Assembly (NCBI RefSeq): GCF_043290135.1
Contig: NC_134700.1
Location: 240,439,088 to 240,503,087, forward strand
Length of the DNA stretch: 64,000 nt
Direction: 5' to 3'
From: Rhipicephalus microplus
Taxonomy: Eukaryota > Arthropoda > Arachnida > Ixodida > Ixodidae
The position numbers and the translations under genes were made by a program. The first letter of the stretch is position 1, and the number at the start of each line of letters is the position of its first letter. Below the pieces are notes generated by a model. The model had not been told where the DNA came from. It saw only the letters and a list, made by a program, of their open reading frames with translations, and searched no databases. Below, piece after piece: positions 47,079 through 57,815 of this stretch.

Positions 47079-47387
47079 GTGATAAGGTGTATAACGCAAG
47101 GCGACGAGTAGGTGCCACCACCGTCTCGTCTTAGCAAAACGTTGGAAACACTCCCGTTCCGTGCAAGGGTTGCATGGTCAGCGCAGCGTGATAAGCGCTA
47201 CGGTTCTTAAAATTTCTCATGTATGCATTTTCTTGTAAAAGAGGCACATGCAAAATACATACGTGTCGTTATGGTGCCCCAGACATTTTAATTGACAATT
47301 GCACAAGCATGAACGCTCAACCTGGACCAACATTGGTGGTCACTGCGGATGGGGTCGGCCGTTTAAAGTACCCGATACCGTTAATAG

Positions 47388-47395
47388 TAGACAGA

Positions 47396-47491
<96 letters not shown>
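47388..47491 (+). repeat. (CAGA)n microsatellite
   Basis: About 25 tetranucleotide units with two CAGA-to-TAGA variants near 47,425. It lies inside the interval framed by the two palindromic-unit repeats. Confidence 0.95.
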
Positions 47492-47520
47492 TAAAATTTT
47501 TGCGTCGATGGTCCCCAAGA

Positions 47521-47596
47521 AAGACTATCGTCTTTAAAAATTGGCGGCGTATCTGCATGCATCACTGCACATGTCGCCACAAGACGATAGTCATCT
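47521..47596 (+). repeat. Palindromic-unit repeat, copy 2
   Basis: gactatcgtctt (47,523-47,534) and aagacgatagtc (47,581-47,592) are exact complements around a 46-nt interior that contains 'cgtatctgcatg'. Direct copy of 46,796-46,862, 730 bp away. Confidence 0.7.
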
Positions 47597-47993
47597 AGCT
47601 GTCGTACTACATGACTCCTGGTTTCATCCGGGTGATATATAGATGCCATCTGGCATTGGCGTCAGGAAGCTTGAGCTTGGACAGAACCTGGTACCACTGT
47701 AAGGTCGCAGAATCATATAGACGGTAGAGGGCTTTTTTTGCGTAGTGTCTCATTTTCATCGCGCATAGCGTGGCATTTCCAGCACAGCCTAAGAATCATG
47801 ACAGCCTTTAGAATTACGTATGCATGGACTTTTTTGGTGAAGTAGCACGCCATTTGATACTACTGATTGGTGTTGCGCGTCAGATATGCGTAATGTTTGC
47901 TTTTTGATCAGCAATGTTCACAAGTTTTAAGTATGAACTAGTTCGAGTGGCTGAGCATTCAGCAAGTGCTTAAATTTTGGCTAGGCGAATTAT
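47597..47993. other. No supported feature
   Basis: Possibly the continuation of the repeat to its left. Nothing firm. Confidence 0.4.
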
Positions 47994-48003
47994 TCGTGTG
48001 ACA

Positions 48004-48249
48004 GCCCCGCCACGGTGGTCTAGTGGCTAAGGTGCTCGGCTTCTGACCCACAAGTCACGGGATTGCATCCCTGCTGCGGCGGCTGCATTTTCGATGGAGG
48101 CCAAAATGCTGTAAGCCCATGTGCTCAGATTTGGGTGCATGTTAAGAAACACCAGGTAATCGTAATTCCCTGAGCCCTTCACTACGGTATCTCTTTTAAT
48201 CATATGGTATTTTTAGGACGTTAAACCCCACATATGAATCATCAATGAA
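48004..48249 (+). mobile_element. Ruka-type SINE, full length with TSD
   Basis: Complete tRNA-like head ('tggtctagtggctaaggt'; B-box 'gggattgcatccc'), body and tail. It is flanked by tcgtgtgaca at 47,994-48,003 and 48,250-48,259, a perfect 10-bp target duplication. Confidence 0.92.
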
Positions 48250-48259
48250 TCGTGTGACA

Positions 48260-50231
48260 AACAGAGAAACGCTTGCGACAGACAGATCAAAATTTTAGTG
48301 TTCAATTTTTCCACAAAATCTGTCGTTTTTAAAAGTAAGTTGCCGTTTTTACGTAACAATTTATATTACGATGAAAGTGGTGGGTGGATGTGTCGGACCT
48401 AATGAGTACAAAAGTATATACAGGGCTGCGCGCCGATGAGCGAATGCGGTAACACGCAAGAGGAGAATGCTTTTGCTTCAACATTAGCCAACAGAAGTTT
48501 AGTTTTTCTTCTTAACGGGAGAAGGGAGAGGGGGGGTCTCGGTGTACCTCACTGAGATAATCTTCTTGCACCTCAGTTATTTTTTTGCGTCTTCAATGGC
48601 GATCTATAATTCTAAGCCTATGCTACCGAGAAAATTGGTCTGGAATCGAATACAGTACTGTTACTCTTTTATTCACCGCATGGCTCCTCATCTATGCGAA
48701 CCGAAACACTGGTGTCTGATGCGTGGAAACACCGGAGCCGGTCAGACAGCGAGGCAATGCATATGCAATGAACTCTGTGTTGCCTGTAAGGCTGCATGCT
48801 GTTTTTTTCTTTTGCTTCTTCACCACTAAACATTTCTCGAAACACGGAATGCAAGTCTATGAGGCAAGTTGACAGCACAAATAGGTGACGACGTGAGGAA
48901 CGAAACAAAAACAAAAACAAAATAGTTGCCTTGGTATACGTTGCCCGCCTCGCATGAATGCGAAACGAACACAATGCGTAATTCTGTAAGGCAGGAGCAT
49001 TGCGTGACAAGAAGCGGATTACCTTACTGGAAACCTAATTAGCATGTTAGAGTTTCACCTACCTGTAAATGGCAAGCACGTCTTCACTTTGGCAGCCACA
49101 GGCAGAAACTTATTTTCGGTCTCTTTTCGTGACAATGTGTGACGCATCAGACACAACATTGGATTTGCATCGGCCGGAAATAAGGACAGCAATAACCGAG
49201 ACTCGTATGAGCGCTATTTTGTATGCCAGTACAGACCTGCACCAGAATGCAAGACATTTGAAGTTTTGTATCTGCTTTTGATGACTTTTTTGTTCTTCCT
49301 ATTCTTGCAGACAGCGTGAACTGTCATAAGCATATTGGATTTAGCACGTGTTTTCATCATACAGGGGGGGGGGGGGGGGGGGGGGGCTTCTTTAGTCTTC
49401 AACGGTCTTTTCTATACTGTACGGACTTTTCTACCACTGTGAACGAAAGAAGCGAAATTTGATTCAGTTGGTTTCATTGTTTCCCGCCACATTAAAGACA
49501 ACCAACAGAAAAAAAGACAAGTTGTCTTTTCGACCACATACAAACATATCCTCCAGCCAACACGTGTCAGAAAGCTTCAATACTAAGCGCTGCTAAGTGC
49601 TCCGAATCAGAAAGTGCAGGAAGTTTTATGAATAGGAGAACTCGAAGGAAAAAATAACGGTAATATGTTTTGTATTTTGCATAGCATATTTTTTCTGCTT
49701 CAGGAAACTAGAGCCACTTTCTTCTTTCCAGCTCTCACGCAGAAAAACAGTGGGGAAGAAATGATTACGAGATCATTCTCAAGTATGATAATCGAGCAGC
49801 ATCTCCTTTCTGCGAGGAAAAAAATAAAGTGCGCTTGCATCTTATGCAGACAGCTAATATGTCATACGTACATTCTCTAGTAGTGCCGTACAGTTTCGTA
49901 AGCCGGCGCGAGAAAGTCCAGGGATGCCAGCCGGCGAACACCATTTGTGCCGTATTTGGGCCCATCAAACGGCACCCCGAACGCGTTTGCTTTGTATAAA
50001 TTTAAAGAATAAATGGCAAAGAAAGGAATGTGCTAGAAGGAAGTGAAAGAAGCAGGACAAAGCTAGGCCAAAAAAAAACGTTTTTATTTGTTGTCGATTA
50101 CTTGTTTGCTTCTAACTTGTTGACTTTTTTTTTAAAGTTTTCTGCCGATGAAATTTAAATTTGGTAGATGAAACTATTCCCTGCAATCGAACTTTCGGAA
50201 ATCAGCCAATTGACATCGAAAGTAAGACGAG
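48260..50231. other. No gene; G23 run
   Basis: A run of 23 G lies at 49,364-49,386 (possible quadruplex or sequencing-error hotspot). A GC-richer patch at 49,890-49,990 contains no recognisable domain. Confidence 0.5.
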
Positions 50232-50369
50232 TACTCATAAACAGTCTCTGAATCCCCTCAGTTCTACGAATGCAGTACACCTTCGTGACTTCTCTTATAC
50301 TACTCATAAACAGTCTCTGAATCCCCTCAGTTCTACGAATGCAGTACACCTTCGTGAATTCTCTTATAC
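50232..50369 (+). repeat. 2 x 69-bp tandem duplication
   Basis: 'tactcataaacagtctctg' starts both units (50,232 and 50,301). They differ at one position (c/a near 50,289 and 50,358). Recent duplication; no coding meaning. Confidence 0.95.
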
Positions 50370-50427
50370 CGATAGTATCATGAAACTCGAACATGAATGA
50401 TTGCCGAGACACCATAACTACCAAGGG

Positions 50428-50434
50428 TATAAAT
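50428..50434 (+). promoter_or_regulatory. Possible TATA box
   Basis: 'gggtataaattgag' lies about 470 bp upstream of a signal-peptide-like ATG (50,904). Weak on its own; reported because of the gene-like context downstream. Confidence 0.2.
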
Positions 50435-50718
50435 TGAGCTAGCGCTCTCGTGATTGGCACTTGCGCTAGCGTAACATACAAACAGAGGTTAGACAACAAT
50501 AAACACGAGCTACATTCACATTAGCGGCAGCGTGAGCACGCGTTCATGGTAAACGACGAAGTATTCGCATCCAACAAAAGACCGCTGAGACGCGACTATA
50601 CTGCGTCGCAATTGAGCGAACAACTTCGAAACGTTACAGTGCATGCAGAAGGGGACAAAAAGCACGGGACATAGCACCGAATCTTTCTCTCTTTTTTGTT
50701 TCTTTTTTTCGTCCCCAG

Positions 50719-51065
50719 CTACTTGCCCTGTATCGTTTCTCAGACGCAATGCGTGCAAGCCCACCAAGCCGTCCTCGTGAGCCAACAATCGTTGTGCGGC
50801 AGAAGGTGCAGAGCAATCAGTAATGCCACGGAGTAACCAGCGCGAAATGTTTTTGCTGGCGCCTTATTCAGCTCGACCGCGCTTGGGCAATGCGACAAAA
50901 CGAATGGCGACTGTCGTCTCCTATGTCACGGTAGTCGTTCTTGCTCTTGTGGCGACTACAGCGCCCGCCATCTCCGTTGGGAATCATTTCGAGCAAACGA
51001 AAGTTGATCTTTCTTTGACTGCTGCACGAAGACATATACATCGATTGTTGGCTTCCGTCTTGTAG
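50719..51065 (+). CDS. Possible first coding exon of a secreted protein
   Basis: A strong 3' splice-site pattern precedes 50,719: a 35-nt pyrimidine tract (50,683-50,714) ending in ccccag. Downstream, the ATG at 50,904 (in frame with an earlier ATG at 50,823) starts 53 codons. They begin with a typical signal peptide, 'MATVVSYVTVVVLALVATTA', followed by 'PAISVGNHF' and a polar segment; stop at 51,063-51,065. GT dinucleotides that could serve as a donor occur before the stop (for example after 'cgaaa' at about 51,001). No family is recognised. The composition is GC-richer than the surroundings. It could be a spurious frame. This is the best host-gene candidate here, but weak. Confidence 0.25.
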
Positions 51066-51959
51066 TAGGAAAACAGATGAAATAGTTTCAAAGAGATGAA
51101 ACAAAAAAAGGAGATAGAGAAAAGGTGGAGAGGTGTTAGCAGGTCTAGAAAAAAAAAACACGTAGTAAAAATACACTACAAAAACAGATTTTTTTAAATT
51201 CCCGAAACAAGTGAAAAAAGAGCACGAAGAAGTAAACTGGGATTGAAGTTTTTTTTTTCTGTAGATACGGCTGGGTGGAGACTGCCTGATTGGCCCGCTG
51301 CCTTGCCTTTTAGGACCAAAATAAAGTTGTATGTTTGTATCTGTAGATTATCTGAAAACTTATATCGAGAAAAGAAGCTAAGAAACTGAATCACCGATGG
51401 TGAATCGCCACGAGAGCTGCTATATGCTATTTTGCTCTTAGGAGAGTGAAACGTCTTGTGCTGACAATTAATTAGAAGTTTTTTTAGTCAGTTCGTCTTT
51501 AATCGGTCAGGCTGACAATAAAACCTGAAGATATCCATGTCCCACCGTACCACGAAGATGACGTCTACATCTTATTTCTTGCAGGAGCCTGGTAGGCGCT
51601 TGAAGGCACTACCTGTTCCTAGCATTCCCCCTTTCAGAAATGATGCAATGTTGTTCTTTTTTACTGGGATAGTTAATAAATTACGTACTTTTCATTAAAT
51701 ATGTACAAAAACCTGTCACACAGTCTGCTAATATGAGTAGGCATCTAAAGGGGCACTTCGTCGCCAGAATAGAAAGAAACGTCATCATGGCAGCTTGCGA
51801 TTGTGTTGACTTAATTTTGTACTCAGTCGAGCAAGTTGCCGACATTTTCGACATCTCGAAATACTGTTCAGGTAGCACTGTATATTTGACAATGGCTGTG
51901 TGGAAAAATCAAGCGTAGACCGTGAATGTCACTGAACGGAGGTAAATGAGGTAGAGGGT
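51066..51959. other. No supported feature
   Basis: AT-rich sequence with A-runs. Nothing recognised. Confidence 0.45.
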
Positions 51960-52200
51960 TCAGTACCCAGTAGTGTGTTTAATGGCGGTGTCTTGAGCAT
52001 ATACCACGAATGGTTGTCTTCAGCTGGTGCAATACATATATCAGTTCGATTAGTGTGCGGTGAAATCGCAATGCTACGCCACTGGTCTGAGGATGGTATG
52101 CTGTTATTGTCTTGGGAACAGCACTCAATGAAAAGATCCAGCAAAAACGAGGCCTTTTTGTCCCACAACAATAATTATCTACCTCGCGTTCGTTTTTTTT
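51960..52200 (-). pseudogene. Ty3/gypsy-like integrase core relic
   Basis: On the minus strand 'DKKASFLLDLF' (Asp-containing segment), then in another frame 'TITAYHPQTSGVALRFHRTL' (the conserved YHPQT.G motif before the catalytic Glu, here replaced), then 'LLGTEPST' in a third frame. At least two frameshifts. A piece of the same sequence recurs in opposite orientation at 52,337-52,390. Confidence 0.7.
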
Positions 52201-52336
52201 TTTTTGCACTGTCGCCCCGCGCCCGACACTTTCAGATCACGAACCACATGCGCATTATCAGCGTGACAAAGCATTCCTGAAGGGAAAGTGGCCAGTGCCG
52301 AGTTATCAAGAAAGGAAGCGTAAGCAAATGGGATGA

Positions 52337-52390
52337 TGATTATTGTTGGGGGACAAGAAGACACCTTTCTTACTTGGTCTTTTTTTTTTG
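52337..52390 (+). pseudogene. Inverted fragment of the same integrase
   Basis: 'attattgttgggggacaaga' and the following bases encode 'GDKKTPFLLGLF', matching the minus-strand 'DKKASFLLDLF' segment in 51,960-52,200. Homology is limited to about 50 bp. Confidence 0.45.
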
Positions 52391-52906
52391 AAAGTGTGTG
52401 CCACAAGTTTCAAGGACTTCTTTAAAAACAGTGAACATATATGTGATGCCACGATGACTTACCAAAATGCGGAGTGCACTATGATTCAAGACAATAGCTT
52501 TGAGGAAAAAGGTGGTATGTCAGATACAGAACTATAGCGTGGACGGTAGTGGACTCAGCGAGATGCTAAACCGCTGTCCCGATCCAATTACATTGTGCAG
52601 AAGTTACGGGCAGAGATCCAACTGTGTTCGTTGCAACAATGGGAAAATGTTTCTCGGGGCATGATCTTGGTTGTCACAAGCCAGCGTGAGGTGAAGTCGG
52701 CCGCTTGCGCAGTTGACATAGTGTGCAAGAAAAGACACGTACCCGCAAACTGAAGTTGAGATGCCTGGCCACAAGTAGCCTGTTCTTATGCGGCTGTATG
52801 TTTCATAAACTGAAAGTTCTAGAGCAAAGATAAAAGATTAAATCTCAGTCTGTTGCGAAGAAAAGAAGCCTTTGTGAGTCATGACAAGAAGTTAAAATCA
52901 TACTTG
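52391..52906. other. No supported feature
   Basis: Unassigned spacer between retroelement fragments. Confidence 0.4.
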
Positions 52907-53165
52907 AGGAGGAGGAATGAACTTCATTAAAGAAACCAGCAGGTTTAGGCGACCGGGCCTAGGCCTCCCATTAGGGGACGTCAAGGGCTTGCCTCGAAGC
53001 CGCCTCACGGGCGCCCATATTTGGTCGTTAAGAGTGGGGCTCCGAAGAACCTCGTGGAACTTCGACAAAAGGGTCGTGGCGTTAGTGTGTCTGTACTGTG
53101 CCGGGCACTACCGGAGCATGTCTGTAAGCGTAACCGAGTGTGTGCCACAGCACCGGCAGTGGGAG
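52907..53165 (-). mobile_element. LINE 3' end with C-terminal zinc finger
   Basis: Minus strand: 'CRCCGTHSVTLTDMLR' (Cys-rich C-terminal motif of a LINE ORF2), an in-frame TAG, 'HEVLRSPTLNDQIWAPVRRL' and a TAA near 52,954. The short 3' region ends in (CTC)n, seen on the plus strand as 'gaggaggaggaatgaact'. Same 3' type as the fragment nested in the ORF1 at 44,810-45,050. Confidence 0.7.
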
Positions 53166-54202
53166 GAAAATAATATTTATCCAATAGTACTTCACATAAA
53201 ATATCATATATAATCCTAATAGAGACGCTTTTATGCATGGCGATGGTATTTTCTGGCAGCCTTGAGACTGTAGTCAGGCTAAGCTCGACTGTAACTTTTT
53301 TCCGAATTACTTAATTATTCTAACTCGCTTTATTGATTTATTTCCATGTCTGTAATTAAGACCTGTTTTGCCTCTTCCTGTTTTCTCGTTTACTTCTGAA
53401 CTGCACATTCACATCTCACTTCCAGATTAGGATAACACCTTATTCTTTGTATCTATCTGTCTTCTTCCACCGGAAGTAGAAGATGAATGGTGCCAGCAGT
53501 AGCGCTATATTGTTCGGGCATCACAGGAATGAGCAAGCTACTGGTGGTTTCTCGCTGCTTGATGCCTACCATTCTATCTGCACTTCCTCTCCAGCGATCC
53601 TTCATACTCATCCCAGTGGTTTCATATTTTGTATATCAGTCAGCACATGAACTTATTGGATGACGCTTACCAGATCTGCAGCATCCTCCTCGCGAGTTCG
53701 CGCCATGACAAATGAGTGACGCAGACGTGACACGGCGATTCGATACTCTTTCTGGCTTCTTTCTGTGGCTGATCCTTGGGCCTTTCTTTTTGTTGACTTT
53801 TTTTTTCACGCTTGGGTAGGTATCATTGGTAAATAAACAAAGAACGCGCGGATAGCGTTTCGATGGAAACGCACTCTACTTCCTTCTGGAGTCGCCCTCC
53901 CAAGGTTGAGGCCCCCAGTTACTTTTCCACCCTTCCTCGACGACGACGATACATCCGATACACGCTCGGCCATTGCTCGCTCCAGTGGACATCTACTGCG
54001 GCTCTTGCACATTCTCGTGTTATAGTTCTGACGAAGGAATAGCTCTGATAAGCGTCATCGGTTTTGTATTTACATCCAGACGCAGACCTTCGTGGTGAAG
54101 CACGTGCAGTTACAATGTGGTACTTTCATTCTCAATTCGTAAATGGCAGCCACGACGTTTCAATGCTCCTGCGCAATGTGACACCGCATCGTCCTCACAG
54201 CA
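53166..54202. other. No confident feature
   Basis: A GC-richer patch at about 53,865-54,010 has a 68-codon minus-strand frame ('ATPEGSRVRFHRNAIRAF') that I do not recognise. Otherwise AT-rich spacer. Confidence 0.4.
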
Positions 54203-55301
54203 GTTTTAGGGGCAAAGCTCCTTGAAGCGGCACTCGTTCGTCCCTCGTCATAGTACGTAACATGTCTTACGCTTTGAACTGCAAGGGTGTGCCGGTGGAA
54301 GATTTCTCTTGTGCGTTATAGAACAATAAAAAATTCGCAGCGTGCGCGTTAACTAAAAGCCGAATTCTCCTATCTCTCATTTCCCATTAGCAGCCATTGA
54401 CATGTACATTGGGCACTATGTGACAAGAAAGGGTTGCTACGTTATACTCGTTGGGCGTAACCTCCTTGGTTTTAGAAAGGTTTAGCGAGCGTTGGGCAGC
54501 AGTGCCATGAATACAGCAAACCAGTATATACCATGAACTCGAGGTGGTTAAAGGCGGGAAGTAGACACTAAGCACAAGCCGTAAGAAAGAAAGGGTGCGT
54601 GTGCCACCTCTCGTTTAGTCCTTGGAATGTCTGCTGGGTGGCGGTGCTTCTATATGCAGAATAACTAAAAGCGGAATCCTCCTGTCTCTCAATCCCCATT
54701 AGCAGCCATTGGCATGTACATTGAGCACTATCTGACAAGAAAGGGTTGCTACGTTATACTCGCTGGGCGCAACCTCCTTGGTTTTAGAAAGGTTCAGTGA
54801 GCGTTGGGCCGCAGTGCCATGAATACAGTGAACTAGTATATACCATTAACTCAAGGTGGTTGAAGGTGGGAAGTAGACACGAACCGCAAGCCGTAAGAAA
54901 GTGTGCGTGTGCCACCGCTAGTTTAGTCCTTGAAATGTCCGCTGGATCGTGGTGCTTGTATATGCGGAATATATGATGAAAAGATGCGAGATGGTGGTAC
55001 TTGGAGTGTTGAATAGATGGACGAACGGACACACAGACAGATGCATAGACGGACGCACAGATGGCTGCACGGACGAATGGACGCATGGACGGACGCAGGG
55101 CAGATGCATTGACTAACGCAGGGACGGACACCCGGATGTAGGTTCGGACGCATGAACAGACGCACGCACGGACAGGCGGATGGACACACGGATGGTCACA
55201 CAGACGGACGCATGGACAGACGAAAGCAATAACGAATGGACGGACGGATTCTGCGACCCACTCTCCATCATGCACCCCGTAGATATGCTGCCATTTTTTT
55301 T
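54203..55301 (-). repeat. Composite minisatellite repeat, copy C (inverted, expanded)
   Basis: On the minus strand: left shoulder 'cagcatatctacggggtg' (about 55,290-55,273), then an array of 4-8 bp GGAC/GGATG-type units (55,015-55,255). Next come 'cactccaagtaccaccatct' (about 55,012-54,993), an internal 312-bp tandem duplication, and right shoulder 'ggagctttgcccctaaa' (about 54,222-54,206). Same order as copies A and B. Frames across the array encode repetitive Pro/Val/Cys-rich text with no biological meaning. Confidence 0.75.
54351..54975. repeat. 2 x ~312-bp diverged tandem duplication
   Basis: 'aactaaaagc' at 54,351 and 54,663 starts each unit. Long matching blocks follow ('gacaagaaagggttgctacg', 'aacctccttggttttagaaa') with scattered substitutions, so this is older than the duplications at 31,905 and 50,232. 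Contained within copy C. Confidence 0.9.
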
Positions 55302-57290
55302 ACGTCATGTGGGGATAGTCGATATTTAATGGATAGTTTTCTGAGGCCCGATGAATCGCTGTCACTTATAAGGTGCCCTCGGTTTTTCTAACCTTACCTG
55401 CCAGCTTTCACTTTTTCTTCAAATATCAATCAAGACTTCTCTATTTTCCGCATATTGATTGCTTTATTTTACTGTGTCATTTTCTTTCTGCTTCCTCTAT
55501 ATGGAAAGGAGGGTCTGAACGTTTGGCTGCCGACCTTACCTATATATACTCGTTGCGCCATGACCCCGCTGTCATGTGACATACATCTACATTATATTTC
55601 CACTTCTGGCAAGTGGTGGTATGTTGAATTAAGATATATTCCTTCCTGTTTTCTCAGCAATGAAACTACCATGCATTACTGGCACCGTCAAGAAAATATT
55701 ATTGAACATCATCTCGTGTGCTGCTTCAGTAACAAAGTTAAGCACTACGCTTTCTGGACCAGTAGCACCTGGTTGAATTTGTAGTAGCGAAGATCATTGT
55801 GTCAGCTATTGTCACTGATTACACCTATTTTTGAGTTAGCGTCGGTCACAATTTGTTAAAAGACAGGTCCATCTGAGCTACCCCTCTGTTTTTCCTTCTT
55901 TATTTCTCTTCACCATTTTGGCACCTTTATTCCAGCATTTGAAAGCGTCAACAAATCTAAAAACTGCCGCCACGAGTACCACCGAAACTAATCCGGCCCA
56001 CGCGAACAGACCCTCGTAACATCATTTATTACATTGTGTTTCATGAAATTTATATAATAAAGATGTGTGTAAGAACTGTCACAGTATCTTTCCGCTAATC
56101 ACTGCCGAAGTCAACGTTTTTTTAGGAATTGTAGGTTTAATTCTGACACCACAACACACCTCAACAAGTCAGCCTCTTCACATATGCCTAGGCACGGATA
56201 ATATTTTTGTTTTTATGCGACACTTTAACGTTTCCAATGGGTTTCAATACGTTAGTTGTTTTCGAATATATCTTGTCGTAATTTTACTAGTACTCGTAGA
56301 TAGCCTGAAAGACTGCGTTAAGTGTAGCGGCTTCCAAGTACCTATGGTCAATTGGAAGCCAGTTGCCTGCTCTGGTGTGGAAAAGAAACTTTGTGGTGCT
56401 AGCCAGCATTATCGGCCAGACGTTACCGTTCACAGCGTTGACCCTACCTGCCAAGATGTTTTCATCCTGATGCCAATCAAGTACATGAATGTGTATAAAC
56501 TGTTATGGTTTTAGATATCAAAATCACGATTGTCCAAGGCATCAATGATAAATAACGGACGTCACGAAAGAGACGAGCCACGAAAAAGCTTACTGCCTGC
56601 ACGAAACAGCCTGTTTTTCTTATGGACCACCCAAACTTCTCATAAACGTTACGCTTGGTGCCACTTCAACTCTCCCGCGTACCTTGGCTTCCTATTTGGA
56701 CTTCGTGAACGTGAGACTCTCATTCGAGAAACCGGAGAACCTACATTTATACCAGGGCTTGTATAATGCTAAGTAAGGGGTTGCTACGGAGCTATAGTGT
56801 GAACGTGTGCACGTGAATAGCACAGCAATTTCGGTCAATTATGCATATGCTCCTGCACAGTTGGAAAAGTCTTTTCCTCGTCAGCTAAAGTACTTGCAGC
56901 CACAGAGGCGACAGCGACTGCAGAAGAATGCCGCAAAAGGAAGAGCTGCTCCGATTATGTGACCTCGGCGTAAGGTATACAGTTATCACGTGACTGTCAC
57001 TCGCCATTGCAATCAGCCTGAAGTGCTCTTTGCTTTCGTGCTTTATTATTAACGCTTTCAATTCTCTGCCAGGTTCACTTCTGCGAGACATACCTTCCGT
57101 CAATATACGTCCAAACGCACTCTATTTTTTTCTTCTTTCCTTTTAAGAGCGGAGCTCCGAAAGGTTGTCACTGCACCGGGTATTACGAACAAAAATTATC
57201 ATCGATAGGAATCGGCACGTGCTCTCTTCGTCATCATAAGCTTCTAATTCGCTTTCGAAACAAGTGCGTCGATTTCTCCGACAGGGTCTG
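55302..57290. other. No confident gene
   Basis: The longest frame (56,065-56,514, plus, 149 codons) has ten cysteines but no signal peptide, no recognised domain and AT-rich codons. It may be chance. Nothing else seen. Confidence 0.4.
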
Positions 57291-57390
57291 AGATGATTCG
57301 GACAATTCAGAGGAAAAAACAAGTGCAGAGAGGAAGAGGAGGAGAAAGAAACAGGGTAACAGAAACATATGAAGAAAGAAAACTTGGATT

Positions 57391-57459
57391 ATTCGGCGGG
57401 GTCCGAACCCTACGTATAACCACCACCAGGCTATTTATACCCTCTAGACCATTGAGACA
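57391..57459 (-). repeat. tRNA-like repeat core
   Basis: Minus strand: A-box-like 'caatggtctagagggta' and B-box 'gggttcggacccc' at tRNA spacing, flanked by 'ctatgcatag' (57,471-57,480). The acceptor ends do not form an obvious full tRNA stem, so it is more likely a tRNA-derived repeat than a working tRNA gene. Confidence 0.55.
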
Positions 57460-57499
57460 TGCTGACAGAACTATGCATAGCTTCGCCTATTCTCGCTTG

Positions 57500-57815
57500 T
57501 AAGGGGGGGGGGATGAAAAGAGATGATGAGTAGGAAGAAAATAAGTGGACAGAGAATAAAACAAACCGTAATATGATTGAGACAGAGAAATAGAGAGAAC
57601 GAAATGCAGAAAGGGAAAGAGCAAAACAAAGAGAAGGAAAAATAGAATGGAGGAAGCAAGTTAGAGATAGAGAGGCGAAAATAGAAATTAACGAGAAAAA
57701 GAGAGAGAAAGAAACAGAGAGACTGAGGAAGAAAGAAATATAGACAAACAGACAAAAAGACAGAAGCACGGAGTTAAAAGGAAGAAAGAAAGGTAAAAAG
57801 AAAGAGAAGCAATAA
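57500..57815. repeat. GA-rich low-complexity tract
   Basis: About 300 bp with very few pyrimidines on the plus strand (units like gagaaagaa), preceded by G10 at about 57,503-57,512. It gives long artificial Ser/Leu/Phe-rich frames on the minus strand. Confidence 0.85.

Noticed and set aside
54784..55275. 163-codon minus-strand frame
   Set aside because: Runs through the composite repeat's minisatellite. Repetition explains the length.
56065..56514. 149-codon plus-strand frame with ten cysteines
   Set aside because: No signal peptide at the start, no recognisable domain, AT-rich codon use. Length is plausible by chance in 64 kb.
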